A stretch of DNA of 5,662 nucleotides from Actinomycetota bacterium (GCA_947491175.1 CANLIF010000083.1:1-5662), one strand, 5' to 3'; numbered from the stretch's first letter, positions 1-5,258 are shown. Notes: generated from the letters alone by a model not told the origin. Program-made: numbers and translations.

Positions 1-353
1 ACCCACAAGGAATCAAATCCTTGCGCTGCGCTCATCATGTCTGCAATGGCTTCGCCGTCTAGTAATACATCAAAGGACCCGCTGGCATCTTCATAGTGGT
101 CAATTCCAAACGCAGTACTGGCATTCCCCTGTGGATCAAGGTCAATTACTAGAACATTCAATCCCGCTAGCGCCATCGAAGCAGCTAGGTTTACTGCTGA
201 AGTTGTCTTACCCACACCGCCTTTTTGATTGGCAATAGTGATTATTCGAGTGTGCTTGGGTTTAGCGAAAGTCCCTTTGAGTCCACGTCGAACGTAGACA
301 GCAGCGGCCGCGGCGGCTGCTAAAGGTGTATCTTCGTCATCGGCGTAAGCCAT
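1..353 (-). CDS. parA: ParA chromosome-partitioning ATPase, N-terminal part (3' end cut by window edge)
   Basis: Only the first 117 codons are visible; the gene runs off the left edge. ParA is a cytoplasmic, nucleoid-binding ATPase that works with ParB bound at parS to move newly copied origins apart. The deviant Walker A motif KGGVGKTT is at residues 44-51 and is followed by SAVNLAASMALAG. The Walker A' segment VLVIDLDPQGNAST is at 67-80. The 35-residue tail before the ATPase fold carries DTPLA (8-12), seen in other actinobacterial ParA proteins, then an unbroken alanine run (12-18). The ATG at 351-353 is chosen because an in-frame TAG lies three codons upstream; no strong Shine-Dalgarno is visible. 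It is 75 bp downstream of rsmG, so it may be cotranscribed or have its own weak promoter. ParB is expected next, outside the window. The two parS sites nearby support the chromosomal Par role. Confidence 0.95.
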   Translation of the reverse strand, partial: MAYADDEDTPLAAAAAAAVYVRRGLKGTFAKPKHTRIITIANQKGGVGKTTSAVNLAASMALAGLNVLVIDLDPQGNASTAFGIDHYEDASGSFDVLLDGEAIADMMSAAQGFDSLW

Positions 354-428
354 TTTGCCAACCTAATTTCTTAACCCCAGTATTACTAACTTGAGCCTTA
401 AGCGTAGGGCAATTGCCTGACGTTTATG

Positions 429-1046
429 TTAGGTGGTCACCCGTACAACGGTTGTCTGTGGATCAACGATACCTTCACCACAACGAATGATTTCTGCCTT
501 ACGGCCATTGAGAATATCGGCTGCTTTGGCAATTTCGGTTGCAGCAGAACTTCCCTTCATGGCCAAAATCTGTCCACCTTTCGTTGTCAATGGCAGGGCC
601 CAGGTAAGAAGTTTTCCCAGCGGGGCAACGGCTCGAGCAGTAACAACAGGTGCCGTGTGACCCTTTAGTTCCTCGGCTCTGCCCCGCATTACACTTACCT
701 GTTTTGTAATACCGAGGTCTGCTGCCACTTCAGTTAGGAATTCGGATCTGCGCATTAGTGGTTCAATCAAGCCAATAGTGATGTCTGGTCTAACTATTGC
801 TAGTACTAGTCCGGGCAATCCTGCGCCACTTCCAATGTCAAAAACCTTTGAGTTTTCTGGGATTAGTGCCTCAACAACAGCGCAGTTCGCGATGTGTCGA
901 TCCCAAATTCGATCCACTTCACGCGGCCCTAAAAACCCACGTTCTACACCTGCTCCCGCTAGCCAATGAGCGAATCGGGCAAGGTTTTCCGCAGCATCTG
1001 GATAAACCTCAGTGATTTCTCTCAATGAATTAGTCTTTCGAGACAT
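429..1046 (-). CDS. rsmG: 16S rRNA (guanine527-N7)-methyltransferase RsmG
   Basis: The 205-residue protein matches the RsmG (GidB) family in length and motifs. RsmG uses S-adenosylmethionine to methylate N7 of G527 in the 530 loop of 16S rRNA, and loss of the enzyme is known to give low-level streptomycin resistance. The conserved region before the fold, VDRIWDRHIANCA, spans residues 44-56. The SAM-binding loop VFDIGSGAGLPG spans 68-79, an acidic residue that could contact SAM is E95, and TARAVAPL (136-143) and AMKG (162-165) match later family motifs. The ATG at 1044-1046 is the first start after an in-frame TGA six bases upstream. No Shine-Dalgarno precedes it, because that position is filled by a parS site whose last base is the A of the ATG. 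The gene starts 20 bp after the jag stop, so translation may depend on ribosomes finishing jag. Confidence 0.95.
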   Translation of the reverse strand: MSRKTNSLREITEVYPDAAENLARFAHWLAGAGVERGFLGPREVDRIWDRHIANCAVVEALIPENSKVFDIGSGAGLPGLVLAIVRPDITIGLIEPLMRRSEFLTEVAADLGITKQVSVMRGRAEELKGHTAPVVTARAVAPLGKLLTWALPLTTKGGQILAMKGSSAATEIAKAADILNGRKAEIIRCGEGIVDPQTTVVRVTT

Positions 1047-1061
1047 GTTTCACGTGAAACG
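1046..1061. other. parS centromere site 1 (ParB binding), with an extra tandem half-site
   Basis: TGTTTCACGTGAAACG matches the bacterial parS consensus TGTTTCACGTGAAACA at 15 of 16 positions, and the 14-bp palindromic core at 1047-1060 is perfect. ParB binds such sites near the origin and spreads as a CTP-dependent clamp. A further half-site, GTGAAAC, follows directly at 1061-1067, so the arm is repeated in tandem. The site fills the 20-bp jag-rsmG gap, touching the rsmG ATG on one side and, through the extra half-site, the jag TAG on the other. Identification is by sequence match; in vivo occupancy is inferred. Confidence 0.93.
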
Positions 1062-1066
1062 TGAAA

Positions 1067-1534
1067 CTAAGCGGGCAGTACCACAATTCGGCGCTTTGGT
1101 TCTTCGCCCTTGGAAACACTGGAAGCTCCAGCTTCGCCAACCGCATCGTGGATTACTTTGCGCTCAAAAGCATTCATTGGCTTAAGTTCTACTTCTTCGC
1201 CAGTTTCGATTGCCTTAGCAGCCGCTTCTTTTGCGACCTCAATCAATTCAGCTTTCACAGCAGCGCGGTGGCCTGAGATATCAAGCATCAACCGAGAGCG
1301 TTCGCCAGTTTCGCGAGTAACGGCAAGGCGAGTTAGTTCTTGGATTGCATCGAGAACTTCACCTTTTTTGCCAACAAGTAGTGAAAGATCTGCGCCAACA
1401 ATACTTACAGTTGCCCGATCATTTTCAACATCCATATCAATGTCGCCATCGAGGTCGGCAATGTCTAATAGGCCTTCTAGGTAGTCTGCGGCGATTTCGC
1501 CTTCTTGTTCAAGTAGTGAGAGTTTTTCAGCCAT
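1067..1534 (-). CDS. jag: KH/R3H-domain RNA-binding protein (Jag / KhpB / EloR family)
   Basis: This 155-residue cytoplasmic protein has the two nucleic-acid-binding domains of the Jag/KhpB family. The KH domain spans about 38-88, with the GxxG loop VGKKGEV (54-60) that cradles RNA. The R3H domain spans about 118-155, with RKVIH (R125 and H129, the R-x3-H signature) and the basic end KGEEPKRRIVV. The separate N-terminal Jag domain of Firmicutes is absent, as is usual in Actinobacteria. An acidic 35-residue N-terminus precedes the KH domain. In Firmicutes the family binds many mRNAs and affects cell elongation and division; the role here is not proven. The ATG at 1532-1534 has an AAAGG Shine-Dalgarno (1543-1547) eight bases upstream. 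The neighbours are yidC (72 bp upstream, with parS 2 between) and rsmG, as in most actinobacterial genomes. Confidence 0.93.
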   Translation of the reverse strand: MAEKLSLLEQEGEIAADYLEGLLDIADLDGDIDMDVENDRATVSIVGADLSLLVGKKGEVLDAIQELTRLAVTRETGERSRLMLDISGHRAAVKAELIEVAKEAAAKAIETGEEVELKPMNAFERKVIHDAVGEAGASSVSKGEEPKRRIVVLPA

Positions 1535-1592
1535 TTACTTGGCCTTTCTGTGTTGGAATTCTAATTTCAGGAGTTAGTTTGGGAAATTGTTT

Positions 1593-1608
1593 GGTTTCAC
1601 GTGAAACT
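1593..1608. other. parS centromere site 2 (ParB binding)
   Basis: GGTTTCACGTGAAACT matches the parS consensus at 14 of 16 positions. The two differences are the outermost bases; the inner 14-bp palindrome (1594-1607) is perfect. The site overlaps the last two bases of the yidC stop codon and lies in the yidC-jag gap. It is 547 bp from site 1, measured start to start, and about 3.5 kb from oriC, a typical distance for parS loading sites. Confidence 0.92.
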
Positions 1609-2512
1609 AATTGCGTTTCTTTTTAGGCTTCTTTTTAGGCTGCTGCCGAGTCACTTTTGCCTCTGGTGTTGGCTCGATTTCAGTTGCAGCTTCTGGGTTT
1701 TTCTTGCGTTTTCTAGCGGCTTTTCTGGCTTCCAAAGCATCCCAAGCTGGGGTACCGGGTTGCGGACTATTTCGAATCACATAGAACTGTTGCCCCATGG
1801 TCCAAAGGTTTGTGGTAAACCAGTAAAGCAAAACCCCGATTGGGAAATTGATACCAGTAACGGCAAAAATTACCGGGAAGACGTACAGCAGAATCTTTTG
1901 CTGTTGCACCATCGGATTATCTGGCGCAGTGTTTTTTACGATCAACTGTCGCTGGGTCAGGAACGAAGTCAAAGTCATAAGCATGATCAAAATTAAGGTG
2001 ACCCAGAAAGTCGCAGTTGGGTCTACAGTTTCCCCGCGATTAGTAAACGTGCCATAAATTGGAGCGCGCAAAATCGTTGCGTTACGCGCGGACTCAATTA
2101 ATTCATCGGTAAGCACACCTTTTGGTTGGCTCATTGCGATGCCCTGTAACACGACAAACAAGGCATAGAAAATTGGGGCCTGCGCCAAAATTGGTAAGCA
2201 ACTCGATAGCGGGTTGGTTCCAGTGTCTTTGTAGAGCTTCATTAACTCTTGAGACTGACGTTCCCGATCTCCGGCGTACTTCTTTTGAATTTCTTTAACT
2301 TGGGGCTGAATGATTTGCAGGTTTCGCTGACTTTTAATCTGTTTAACGAAAAGTGGAATTAGCAGAATCCGGATCAAGATAACTAGCAAAACGATAGCTA
2401 GGCCCCAGGCCCAACCACCATCTGGCGCAAAGACCGAGGACGTGAAGGAATGGAAGCTAATTAAAACCCAGCTAACGAGGGTTTCTAGCCATACCAATGG
2501 ATTAAGGCTCAT
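1607..2512 (-). CDS. yidC: Membrane protein insertase YidC (Oxa1 family)
   Basis: The protein has 301 residues and inserts and folds membrane proteins in the cytoplasmic membrane, alone or with SecYEG. A hydrophobic N-terminal stretch (about 5-22) is followed by the conserved core: a helix at about 34-56 carrying the hydrophilic-groove arginine R48 in VILIRILLIPL, a cytoplasmic hairpin rich in charge (57-98), NPLSSCLPILAQAPIFYAL (100-118) starting the second core helix, and further helices at about 169-186, 207-221 and 223-240. The large periplasmic domain of E. coli YidC is missing, as expected outside Gram-negative bacteria. The C-terminal tail from about 262 is very basic and lysine-rich, ending KKKPKKKRN, which suggests ribosome contact. 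The ATG at 2510-2512 overlaps the yidD stop codon as ATGA. The TAG stop (1607-1609) shares two bases with parS 2. Confidence 0.96.
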   Translation of the reverse strand: MSLNPLVWLETLVSWVLISFHSFTSSVFAPDGGWAWGLAIVLLVILIRILLIPLFVKQIKSQRNLQIIQPQVKEIQKKYAGDRERQSQELMKLYKDTGTNPLSSCLPILAQAPIFYALFVVLQGIAMSQPKGVLTDELIESARNATILRAPIYGTFTNRGETVDPTATFWVTLILIMLMTLTSFLTQRQLIVKNTAPDNPMVQQQKILLYVFPVIFAVTGINFPIGVLLYWFTTNLWTMGQQFYVIRNSPQPGTPAWDALEARKAARKRKKNPEAATEIEPTPEAKVTRQQPKKKPKKKRN

Positions 2513-2859
2513 GCGCCAATAACCTGCCTATCGTTATTAGTTGAAGTTTCAATTACTTGATGGCTTGGCCAATTGCCTTTTTGTGGAACGGATTCGATCC
2601 CGCCTGTTGCCCATGGATGGCAACGTAAAACTCGCCAGGCTGCCAACAGGCTGCCTTTACCCGCGCCATGAACCTTGATCGCTTCCAAACCGTAATGCGA
2701 GCAGGTTGGGTAGTAGCGACAAACTTGCCCGATTCTTGGGCTTAGCAAGATTTGGTAGGACCGAATTAAGCCCACAAGAAGCGTGATTAAAACCCGACCG
2801 AAAGTTAAATCCCACAAATTTTTAATAGGCGTCAAACCAGCCTTAAAGGCAGTTTTCAT
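2509..2859 (-). CDS. yidD: Membrane protein insertion efficiency factor YidD
   Basis: This is a small membrane-associated protein encoded between rnpA and yidC in most bacteria; in E. coli it helps insertion of YidC-dependent proteins. Family motifs are clear: LIRSYQILLSP (31-41), CRYYPTCSHYGLEAI (47-61), and RCHPW (79-83) followed by a GG pair (86-87) and VP (91-92). Cysteines 47, 53 and 80 are all present. The region at about 21-41 is hydrophobic and could lie on or in the membrane. At 116 residues it is longer than E. coli YidD (about 85) because of an N-terminal extension of some 25 residues and a hydrophilic tail after residue 93. Both gene junctions are ATGA overlaps (with rnpA at 2856-2859 and yidC at 2509-2512), which suggests translational coupling and fixes the start at 2859. 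Confidence 0.94.
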   Translation of the reverse strand: MKTAFKAGLTPIKNLWDLTFGRVLITLLVGLIRSYQILLSPRIGQVCRYYPTCSHYGLEAIKVHGAGKGSLLAAWRVLRCHPWATGGIESVPQKGNWPSHQVIETSTNNDRQVIGA

Positions 2860-3191
2860 GATGCATTCACTTTTGAAGTAGCAAATTCAAGATTTTCAGA
2901 AAGTTGGGTAAAGGTTGCCTGGCTAGCTCCAGGTAGGGCCCTAACAACAACATGGGATCCGGCTGGGAAATTATTAATAAGCGGGGTAATTGCATGTCTT
3001 AATTGGCGGGTTACTTTATGTCGAACCACCGAATTTCCCACGCTTTTACCCACGGCAAAAGCTACCTTTGTGTGTTCACTTGAAGTTTGAGTCACGTGTA
3101 TAACCACCAATTTTGCAGAAAACCTTGTGCCTGATTTCATAACCGCTGAAATTTCCGAGGACTTACGCAACCTCGCCGAGGCGGGAAGCAT
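2856..3191 (-). CDS. rnpA: Ribonuclease P protein component
   Basis: The 111-residue basic protein is the protein subunit of RNase P. It helps the catalytic RNA bind and cleave the 5' leader of precursor tRNAs. The start MLPASARLRKS is typical of actinobacterial RnpA. The RNA-binding helix, with VGNSVVRHKVTRQLR at 51-65, is the family signature; it has R57, R62 and R65, and His at 58 where many homologues have Asn. Length is normal. It begins 20 bp after rpmH, forming the conserved rpmH-rnpA pair that links ribosome and tRNA production, and its stop overlaps the yidD start. The ATG at 3189-3191 has no strong Shine-Dalgarno, so expression probably relies on coupling to rpmH translation. The RNase P RNA gene is not in this window. 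Confidence 0.95.
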   Translation of the reverse strand: MLPASARLRKSSEISAVMKSGTRFSAKLVVIHVTQTSSEHTKVAFAVGKSVGNSVVRHKVTRQLRHAITPLINNFPAGSHVVVRALPGASQATFTQLSENLEFATSKVNAS

Positions 3192-3211
3192 TTACTTGCA
3201 GCCGGCTTTTA

Positions 3212-3349
3212 TTAAGCGGACAGCTTTGAGCGACCTTTTGCTCGGCGTGAGGCAAGAATGCCACGGCCGGCGCGAGTGCTCATGCGGTTGCGGAAGCCGT
3301 GTTTCTTTGCACGACGGCGCTTATTTGGCTGGTAGGTGCGCTTTGTCAT
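3212..3349 (-). CDS. rpmH: Large ribosomal subunit protein bL34
   Basis: This is a complete 45-residue L34, the normal length for bacteria. It is extremely basic and begins MTKRTYQPNKRRRAKKHGF, with the conserved R-x-R-M-x-T-x-x-G-R segment and an RRAKGR-type C-terminus that bind 23S rRNA. The ATG at 3347-3349 is chosen because it begins exactly at the conserved L34 N-terminus and has a GGAG Shine-Dalgarno (3358-3361) eight bases upstream. The frame stays open upstream to a GTG at 3433, but those 28 codons show no L34 similarity and are treated as leader. It is the first gene of the leftward rpmH-rnpA-yidD-yidC-jag-rsmG-parA group, divergent from dnaA, as is usual next to bacterial origins. 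Confidence 0.97.
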   Translation of the reverse strand: MTKRTYQPNKRRRAKKHGFRNRMSTRAGRGILASRRAKGRSKLSA

Positions 3350-3397
3350 AAGTGACACTCCAAAGGAAGTAGGGATGAGGCGATTGGCCATCGGACA

Positions 3398-3416
3398 TTC
3401 ACGAATTGTTCGTGAA
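3398..3416. repeat. Perfect 8-bp inverted repeat in the rpmH leader
   Basis: TTCACGAA and TTCGTGAA are separated by TTG, giving a 19-bp perfect inverted repeat. It lies about 50 bases upstream of the rpmH start and about 35-53 bases downstream of the predicted transcription start. It could be an operator for an unidentified regulator or a weak leader hairpin. The spacing between half-sites does not fit the actinobacterial LexA box (CGAAC-N4-GTTCG). Confidence 0.55.
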
Positions 3417-3457
3417 CATTCGACGAGGTGCACATCGAACTCGGTATTAACCTCTTA

Positions 3458-3487
3458 AAGATACGGGTACTTACTAGTTTCGGTCAA
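3458..3487 (-). promoter_or_regulatory. Predicted sigma-70-type promoter of the rpmH operon
   Basis: On the minus strand, TTGACC (-35, 3482-3487) and TATCTT (-10, 3458-3463) are separated by 18 bases. The -35 matches TTGACA at 5 of 6 positions and the -10 matches TATAAT at 4 of 6. Transcription would start near 3451, leaving a leader of about 100 bases before rpmH. It is the best promoter-like pair seen in the divergent region; function is inferred. Confidence 0.55.
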
Positions 3488-3510
3488 ACTCAAAATTAGA
3501 TTTGATTTCC

Positions 3511-3519
3511 TGTGGAAAA
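3511..3519 (-). promoter_or_regulatory. DnaA box upstream of dnaA (box P1)
   Basis: TGTGGAAAA on the plus strand matches the DnaA box TGTGGATAA (complement TTATCCACA) at 8 of 9 positions. It lies 97 bp upstream of the dnaA start, just before the candidate -35. With two further boxes it suggests that DnaA represses its own gene. Confidence 0.7.
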
Positions 3520-3523
3520 CAAC

Positions 3524-3553
3524 TTGTCAGAGGGTATCCACAGGCCGTAGTCT
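3524..3553 (+). promoter_or_regulatory. Possible dnaA promoter
   Basis: TTGTCA (-35, 3524-3529) and TAGTCT (-10, 3548-3553) are 18 bases apart. The -35 matches the consensus well but the -10 is poor (3 of 6). The idea is supported mainly by position, since DnaA box 3534-3542 falls in the spacer, a normal layout for autorepression. Transcription would start near 3560. Confidence 0.3.
3534..3542 (+). promoter_or_regulatory. DnaA box upstream of dnaA (box P2)
   Basis: GTATCCACA matches TTATCCACA at 8 of 9 positions, with only the first base different. It is oriented opposite to its two neighbours. It sits between the candidate -35 and -10 of dnaA and forms the left arm of the 3537-3573 inverted repeat. 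Confidence 0.7.
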
Positions 3554-3573
3554 GCATAGTCCGAGCCTGTGGA
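3537..3573. repeat. 9-bp inverted repeat joining two DnaA boxes in the dnaA leader
   Basis: TCCACAGGC (3537-3545) and GCCTGTGGA (3565-3573) are perfect reverse complements with 19 bases between them. Each arm contains most of a DnaA box plus the shared GC extension. It may act as a paired DnaA-binding operator, or as an mRNA hairpin if transcription starts upstream of it. Its end is 43 bases before the dnaA ATG. Confidence 0.6.
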
Positions 3574-3576
3574 AAA
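3568..3576 (-). promoter_or_regulatory. DnaA box upstream of dnaA (box P3)
   Basis: TGTGGAAAA is identical to the 3511 box and matches the consensus at 8 of 9 positions. It contains the GTG at 3569 from which the dnaA frame is open. This favours reading that GTG as part of a binding site and not as a start codon. Confidence 0.68.
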
Positions 3577-3606
3577 CACCCATTCCCCAACTCCAAACTT
3601 GGATTC

Positions 3607-3612
3607 AAGGAG
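3607..3612 (+). promoter_or_regulatory. Ribosome binding site that decides the dnaA start
   Basis: AAGGAG lies four bases upstream of ATG 3617. The spacing is a little short but the match is strong. The in-frame alternatives upstream, GTG 3569 and TTG 3599, have no such site. Confidence 0.75.
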
Positions 3613-3616
3613 TGCA

Positions 3617-5062
3617 ATGGACGATCTGGACCTTAATGAGGTTTGGGCCAAGACTTTAGAGTCTTTGTCCTCCGGAGCGCTAACTCCACAACAGCGTGCA
3701 TTCGTAACGCTGACCCGCCCGCTTGGCATTGTTGGCGACACTGCTCTAGTAGCAGCGCCAAACGAATTTACTAAGGATGTTTTAGAAAGCCGACTCAGCC
3801 CAATTGTTTGTGATGCACTTTCTGCAACACTTGGCCGCGAAATGCGGCTCGCGGTAACGGTTGATGAATCTATTGCGCCAGACCTTGATGATGAGGCAAC
3901 TGACGAGCTAGCTGATGCCACATACGCCGACATCGAATCTGTTGGTCTGCGCTCAGACCCAAAGCCGGCGTTGCCACCCCAAGCAAGTCGTGGCCCAGCG
4001 CCTGCTCCGAAAACTGCCGAAAAAGGAAGTCGACTAAATCCAAAATATACTTTCGACACTTTTGTTCCTGGCTCGTCTAATCGTTTCGCGCACGCAGCCG
4101 CTCGCGCAGTAGCTGAACAGCCAGCCAAGGCATACAACCCACTTTTTATCTATGGCGAATCTGGACTTGGAAAAACTCACTTACTTCACGCAATTGGCCA
4201 TTACACCAGAACGCTTTACGCCGGATCAAAAGTTAGATACGTAAGCTCAGAAGAATTTACTAATGAATTCATTAACTCGATTCGGGATGATAAAGCCAAG
4301 GAATTCCAGCGCCGCTACCGGGATATTGACGTTTTGTTAGTTGATGATATTCAGTTTCTGTCTGGAAAAGTTCAGACTCAAGAAGAGTTCTTCCACACCT
4401 TTAACACTTTGCATAATGCGAATAAACAAATTGTTGTTACTTCTGATTTGCCACCAAAACAACTTCAAGGTTTCGAAGATCGAATGAGTTCGCGTTTCGA
4501 GTGGGGTTTGATAACAGATGTTCAGCCACCCGATCTTGAAACCCGAATTGCGATTCTGCGAAAGAAAAGTGCGCAAGAAAGATTAAGTGCGCCGCCAGAA
4601 GTTCTAGAGTTTATCGCGTCAAAAATGTCAACCAATATTCGTGAACTTGAAGGTGCGTTAATCCGGGTAACTGCATTTGCGAGCTTGAACCGAGCAGCGG
4701 TTGATTTAGATTTAGCTGAAGTTGTTTTAAAGGATCTTGTTTCAGATGCGGCTGGCCCTGAAATTAGTGCGAGTTTGATTATGGCTCAAACCGCTAGCTA
4801 TTTTGGTGTCACGCTGGACGATTTAACTGGGGCTAGCCGATCGCGGGTTTTAGTAACAGCCCGCCAAATTGCTATGTATTTATGCCGAGAACTAACCGAT
4901 TTGTCACTACCGAAAATCGGGCAACAATTTGGTGGCCGCGACCACACAACAGTTATGCACGCAGATCGGAAAGTTCGCCAGTTGATCGCTGAGCGCCGAA
5001 GTTTGTATAACCAAGTAAGTGACTTAACTGCCCGAATTAAGGCACAAGCCAAAAGTTTGTAA
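3617..5062 (+). CDS. dnaA: Chromosomal replication initiator protein DnaA
   Basis: The 481-residue cytoplasmic AAA+ ATPase binds DnaA boxes at oriC, melts the origin and loads the replicative helicase. Domain I (about 1-85) begins MDDLDLNEVWAKTLE. Domain II (about 86-140) is a short linker, first acidic and then proline/alanine-rich, far shorter than in Streptomyces. Domain III starts at PKYTFDTFV (142-150), with Walker A GESGLGKT (180-187), Walker B LLVDDIQ (240-246), the arginine-finger box RMSSRFEWG (289-297) and NIRELEGAL (340-348, sensor 2). Domain IV ends with the DnaA signature GGRDHTTVMHA (439-449), which reads the box bases. All key residues are present. The frame is open 16 codons further upstream to GTG 3569, but ATG 3617 has the AAGGAG site and starts at the usual N-terminus. 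Three boxes upstream suggest autoregulation; oriC and dnaN follow directly. Confidence 0.97.
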   Translation: MDDLDLNEVWAKTLESLSSGALTPQQRAFVTLTRPLGIVGDTALVAAPNEFTKDVLESRLSPIVCDALSATLGREMRLAVTVDESIAPDLDDEATDELADATYADIESVGLRSDPKPALPPQASRGPAPAPKTAEKGSRLNPKYTFDTFVPGSSNRFAHAAARAVAEQPAKAYNPLFIYGESGLGKTHLLHAIGHYTRTLYAGSKVRYVSSEEFTNEFINSIRDDKAKEFQRRYRDIDVLLVDDIQFLSGKVQTQEEFFHTFNTLHNANKQIVVTSDLPPKQLQGFEDRMSSRFEWGLITDVQPPDLETRIAILRKKSAQERLSAPPEVLEFIASKMSTNIRELEGALIRVTAFASLNRAAVDLDLAEVVLKDLVSDAAGPEISASLIMAQTASYFGVTLDDLTGASRSRVLVTARQIAMYLCRELTDLSLPKIGQQFGGRDHTTVMHADRKVRQLIAERRSLYNQVSDLTARIKAQAKSL

Positions 5063-5093
5063 CTTTAGTAACACCAGTCACTTCTATACACAG

Positions 5094-5102
5094 TGTGGAT
5101 AA
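5094..5102 (-). promoter_or_regulatory. DnaA box R1 of oriC (perfect)
   Basis: TGTGGATAA is a 9/9 match on the minus strand. It is the first strong box after dnaA, 32 bp past its end, and is likely to be a high-affinity anchor site. Confidence 0.88.
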
Positions 5103-5145
5103 CCATGGGGATATCTTTATTGATTTTTCACAGTTTTTACATAAT

Positions 5146-5154
5146 TGTGGACAA
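5146..5154 (-). promoter_or_regulatory. DnaA box R2 of oriC (8/9)
   Basis: TGTGGACAA differs from TGTGGATAA at one position (T to C). It has the same orientation as R1 and lies in AT-rich sequence. Confidence 0.72.
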
Positions 5155-5188
5155 ATCCAGCTTAAAACTCGAATAAATTGGTTTTACC

Positions 5189-5197
5189 TGTGGATAC
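5189..5197 (-). promoter_or_regulatory. DnaA box R3 of oriC (8/9), first of a tandem pair
   Basis: TGTGGATAC differs only at the last base. It is the first copy of a 10-bp direct repeat ACCTGTGGAT (5186-5195, then 5196-5205), placing R3 and R4 one helical turn apart on the same DNA face. Confidence 0.78.
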
Positions 5198-5198
5198 C

Positions 5199-5207
5199 TG
5201 TGGATAA
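5199..5207 (-). promoter_or_regulatory. DnaA box R4 of oriC (perfect), second of a tandem pair
   Basis: TGTGGATAA is a 9/9 match. It forms the left arm of the perfect 15-bp inverted repeat whose right arm contains box R5. Confidence 0.88.
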
Positions 5208-5245
5208 CTTAAGGATTTAGGTTTTTCTGCTGGTAAATAAGAAAG

Positions 5246-5254
5246 TTATCCACA
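5246..5254 (+). promoter_or_regulatory. DnaA box R5 of oriC (perfect)
   Basis: TTATCCACA is a 9/9 match on the plus strand. It is the first box in the right-hand orientation and borders the AT-rich block at 5259-5293. Confidence 0.88.
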
Positions 5255-5258
5255 GGTT

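Larger units (their letters stand above)
5196..5257. repeat. Perfect 15-bp inverted repeat around opposed DnaA boxes
   Basis: The arms at 5196-5210 and 5243-5257 are exact reverse complements (ACCTGTGGATAACTT and AAGTTATCCACAGGT), with 32 bases between. Each arm holds a perfect DnaA box plus three identical flanking bases on each side. It marks the point where box orientation changes. Confidence 0.9.

Noticed and set aside
408..417. 10-bp palindrome GGCAATTGCC between rsmG and parA
   Set aside because: It is too short to be distinctive, has no T-run to make it a terminator, and no match to a known operator.
130..465. Near-consensus DnaA boxes TGTGGATCA at 130-138 (parA) and 457-465 (rsmG)
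   Set aside because: Both lie inside coding sequence, where they encode Asp-Pro-Gln. They are isolated and most likely arise from codon choice.
429..2057. Plus-strand open frames opposite rsmG, jag and yidC (for example 1110-1484, 1601-1996)
   Set aside because: They are antisense to well-recognised genes, lack ribosome sites and family motifs, and are explained by the coding bias of the real strand.
3350..3433. In-frame 28-codon extension of rpmH to GTG 3433
   Set aside because: L34 proteins begin at MTKRTYQPN, and the GGAG site at 3358-3361 serves the ATG at 3349. The extension has no ribosome site and covers the palindrome in the leader.
3398..3439. Possible SOS (LexA) box near CGAATTGTTCG
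   Set aside because: The half-sites are separated by 3 bases, whereas the actinobacterial LexA box needs CGAAC-N4-GTTCG. An SOS link to rpmH is also not expected.
3569..3616. GTG 3569 as a dnaA start, giving 497 residues
   Set aside because: The GTG lies within a DnaA box, has no Shine-Dalgarno, and the 16 added residues do not resemble the DnaA N-terminus. ATG 3617 has AAGGAG just upstream.
3496..4137. A 213-codon minus-strand open frame opposite the 5' part of dnaA
   Set aside because: It is serine/alanine-rich low-complexity sequence antisense to the conserved DnaA domains I-III. It also runs through the dnaA control region.
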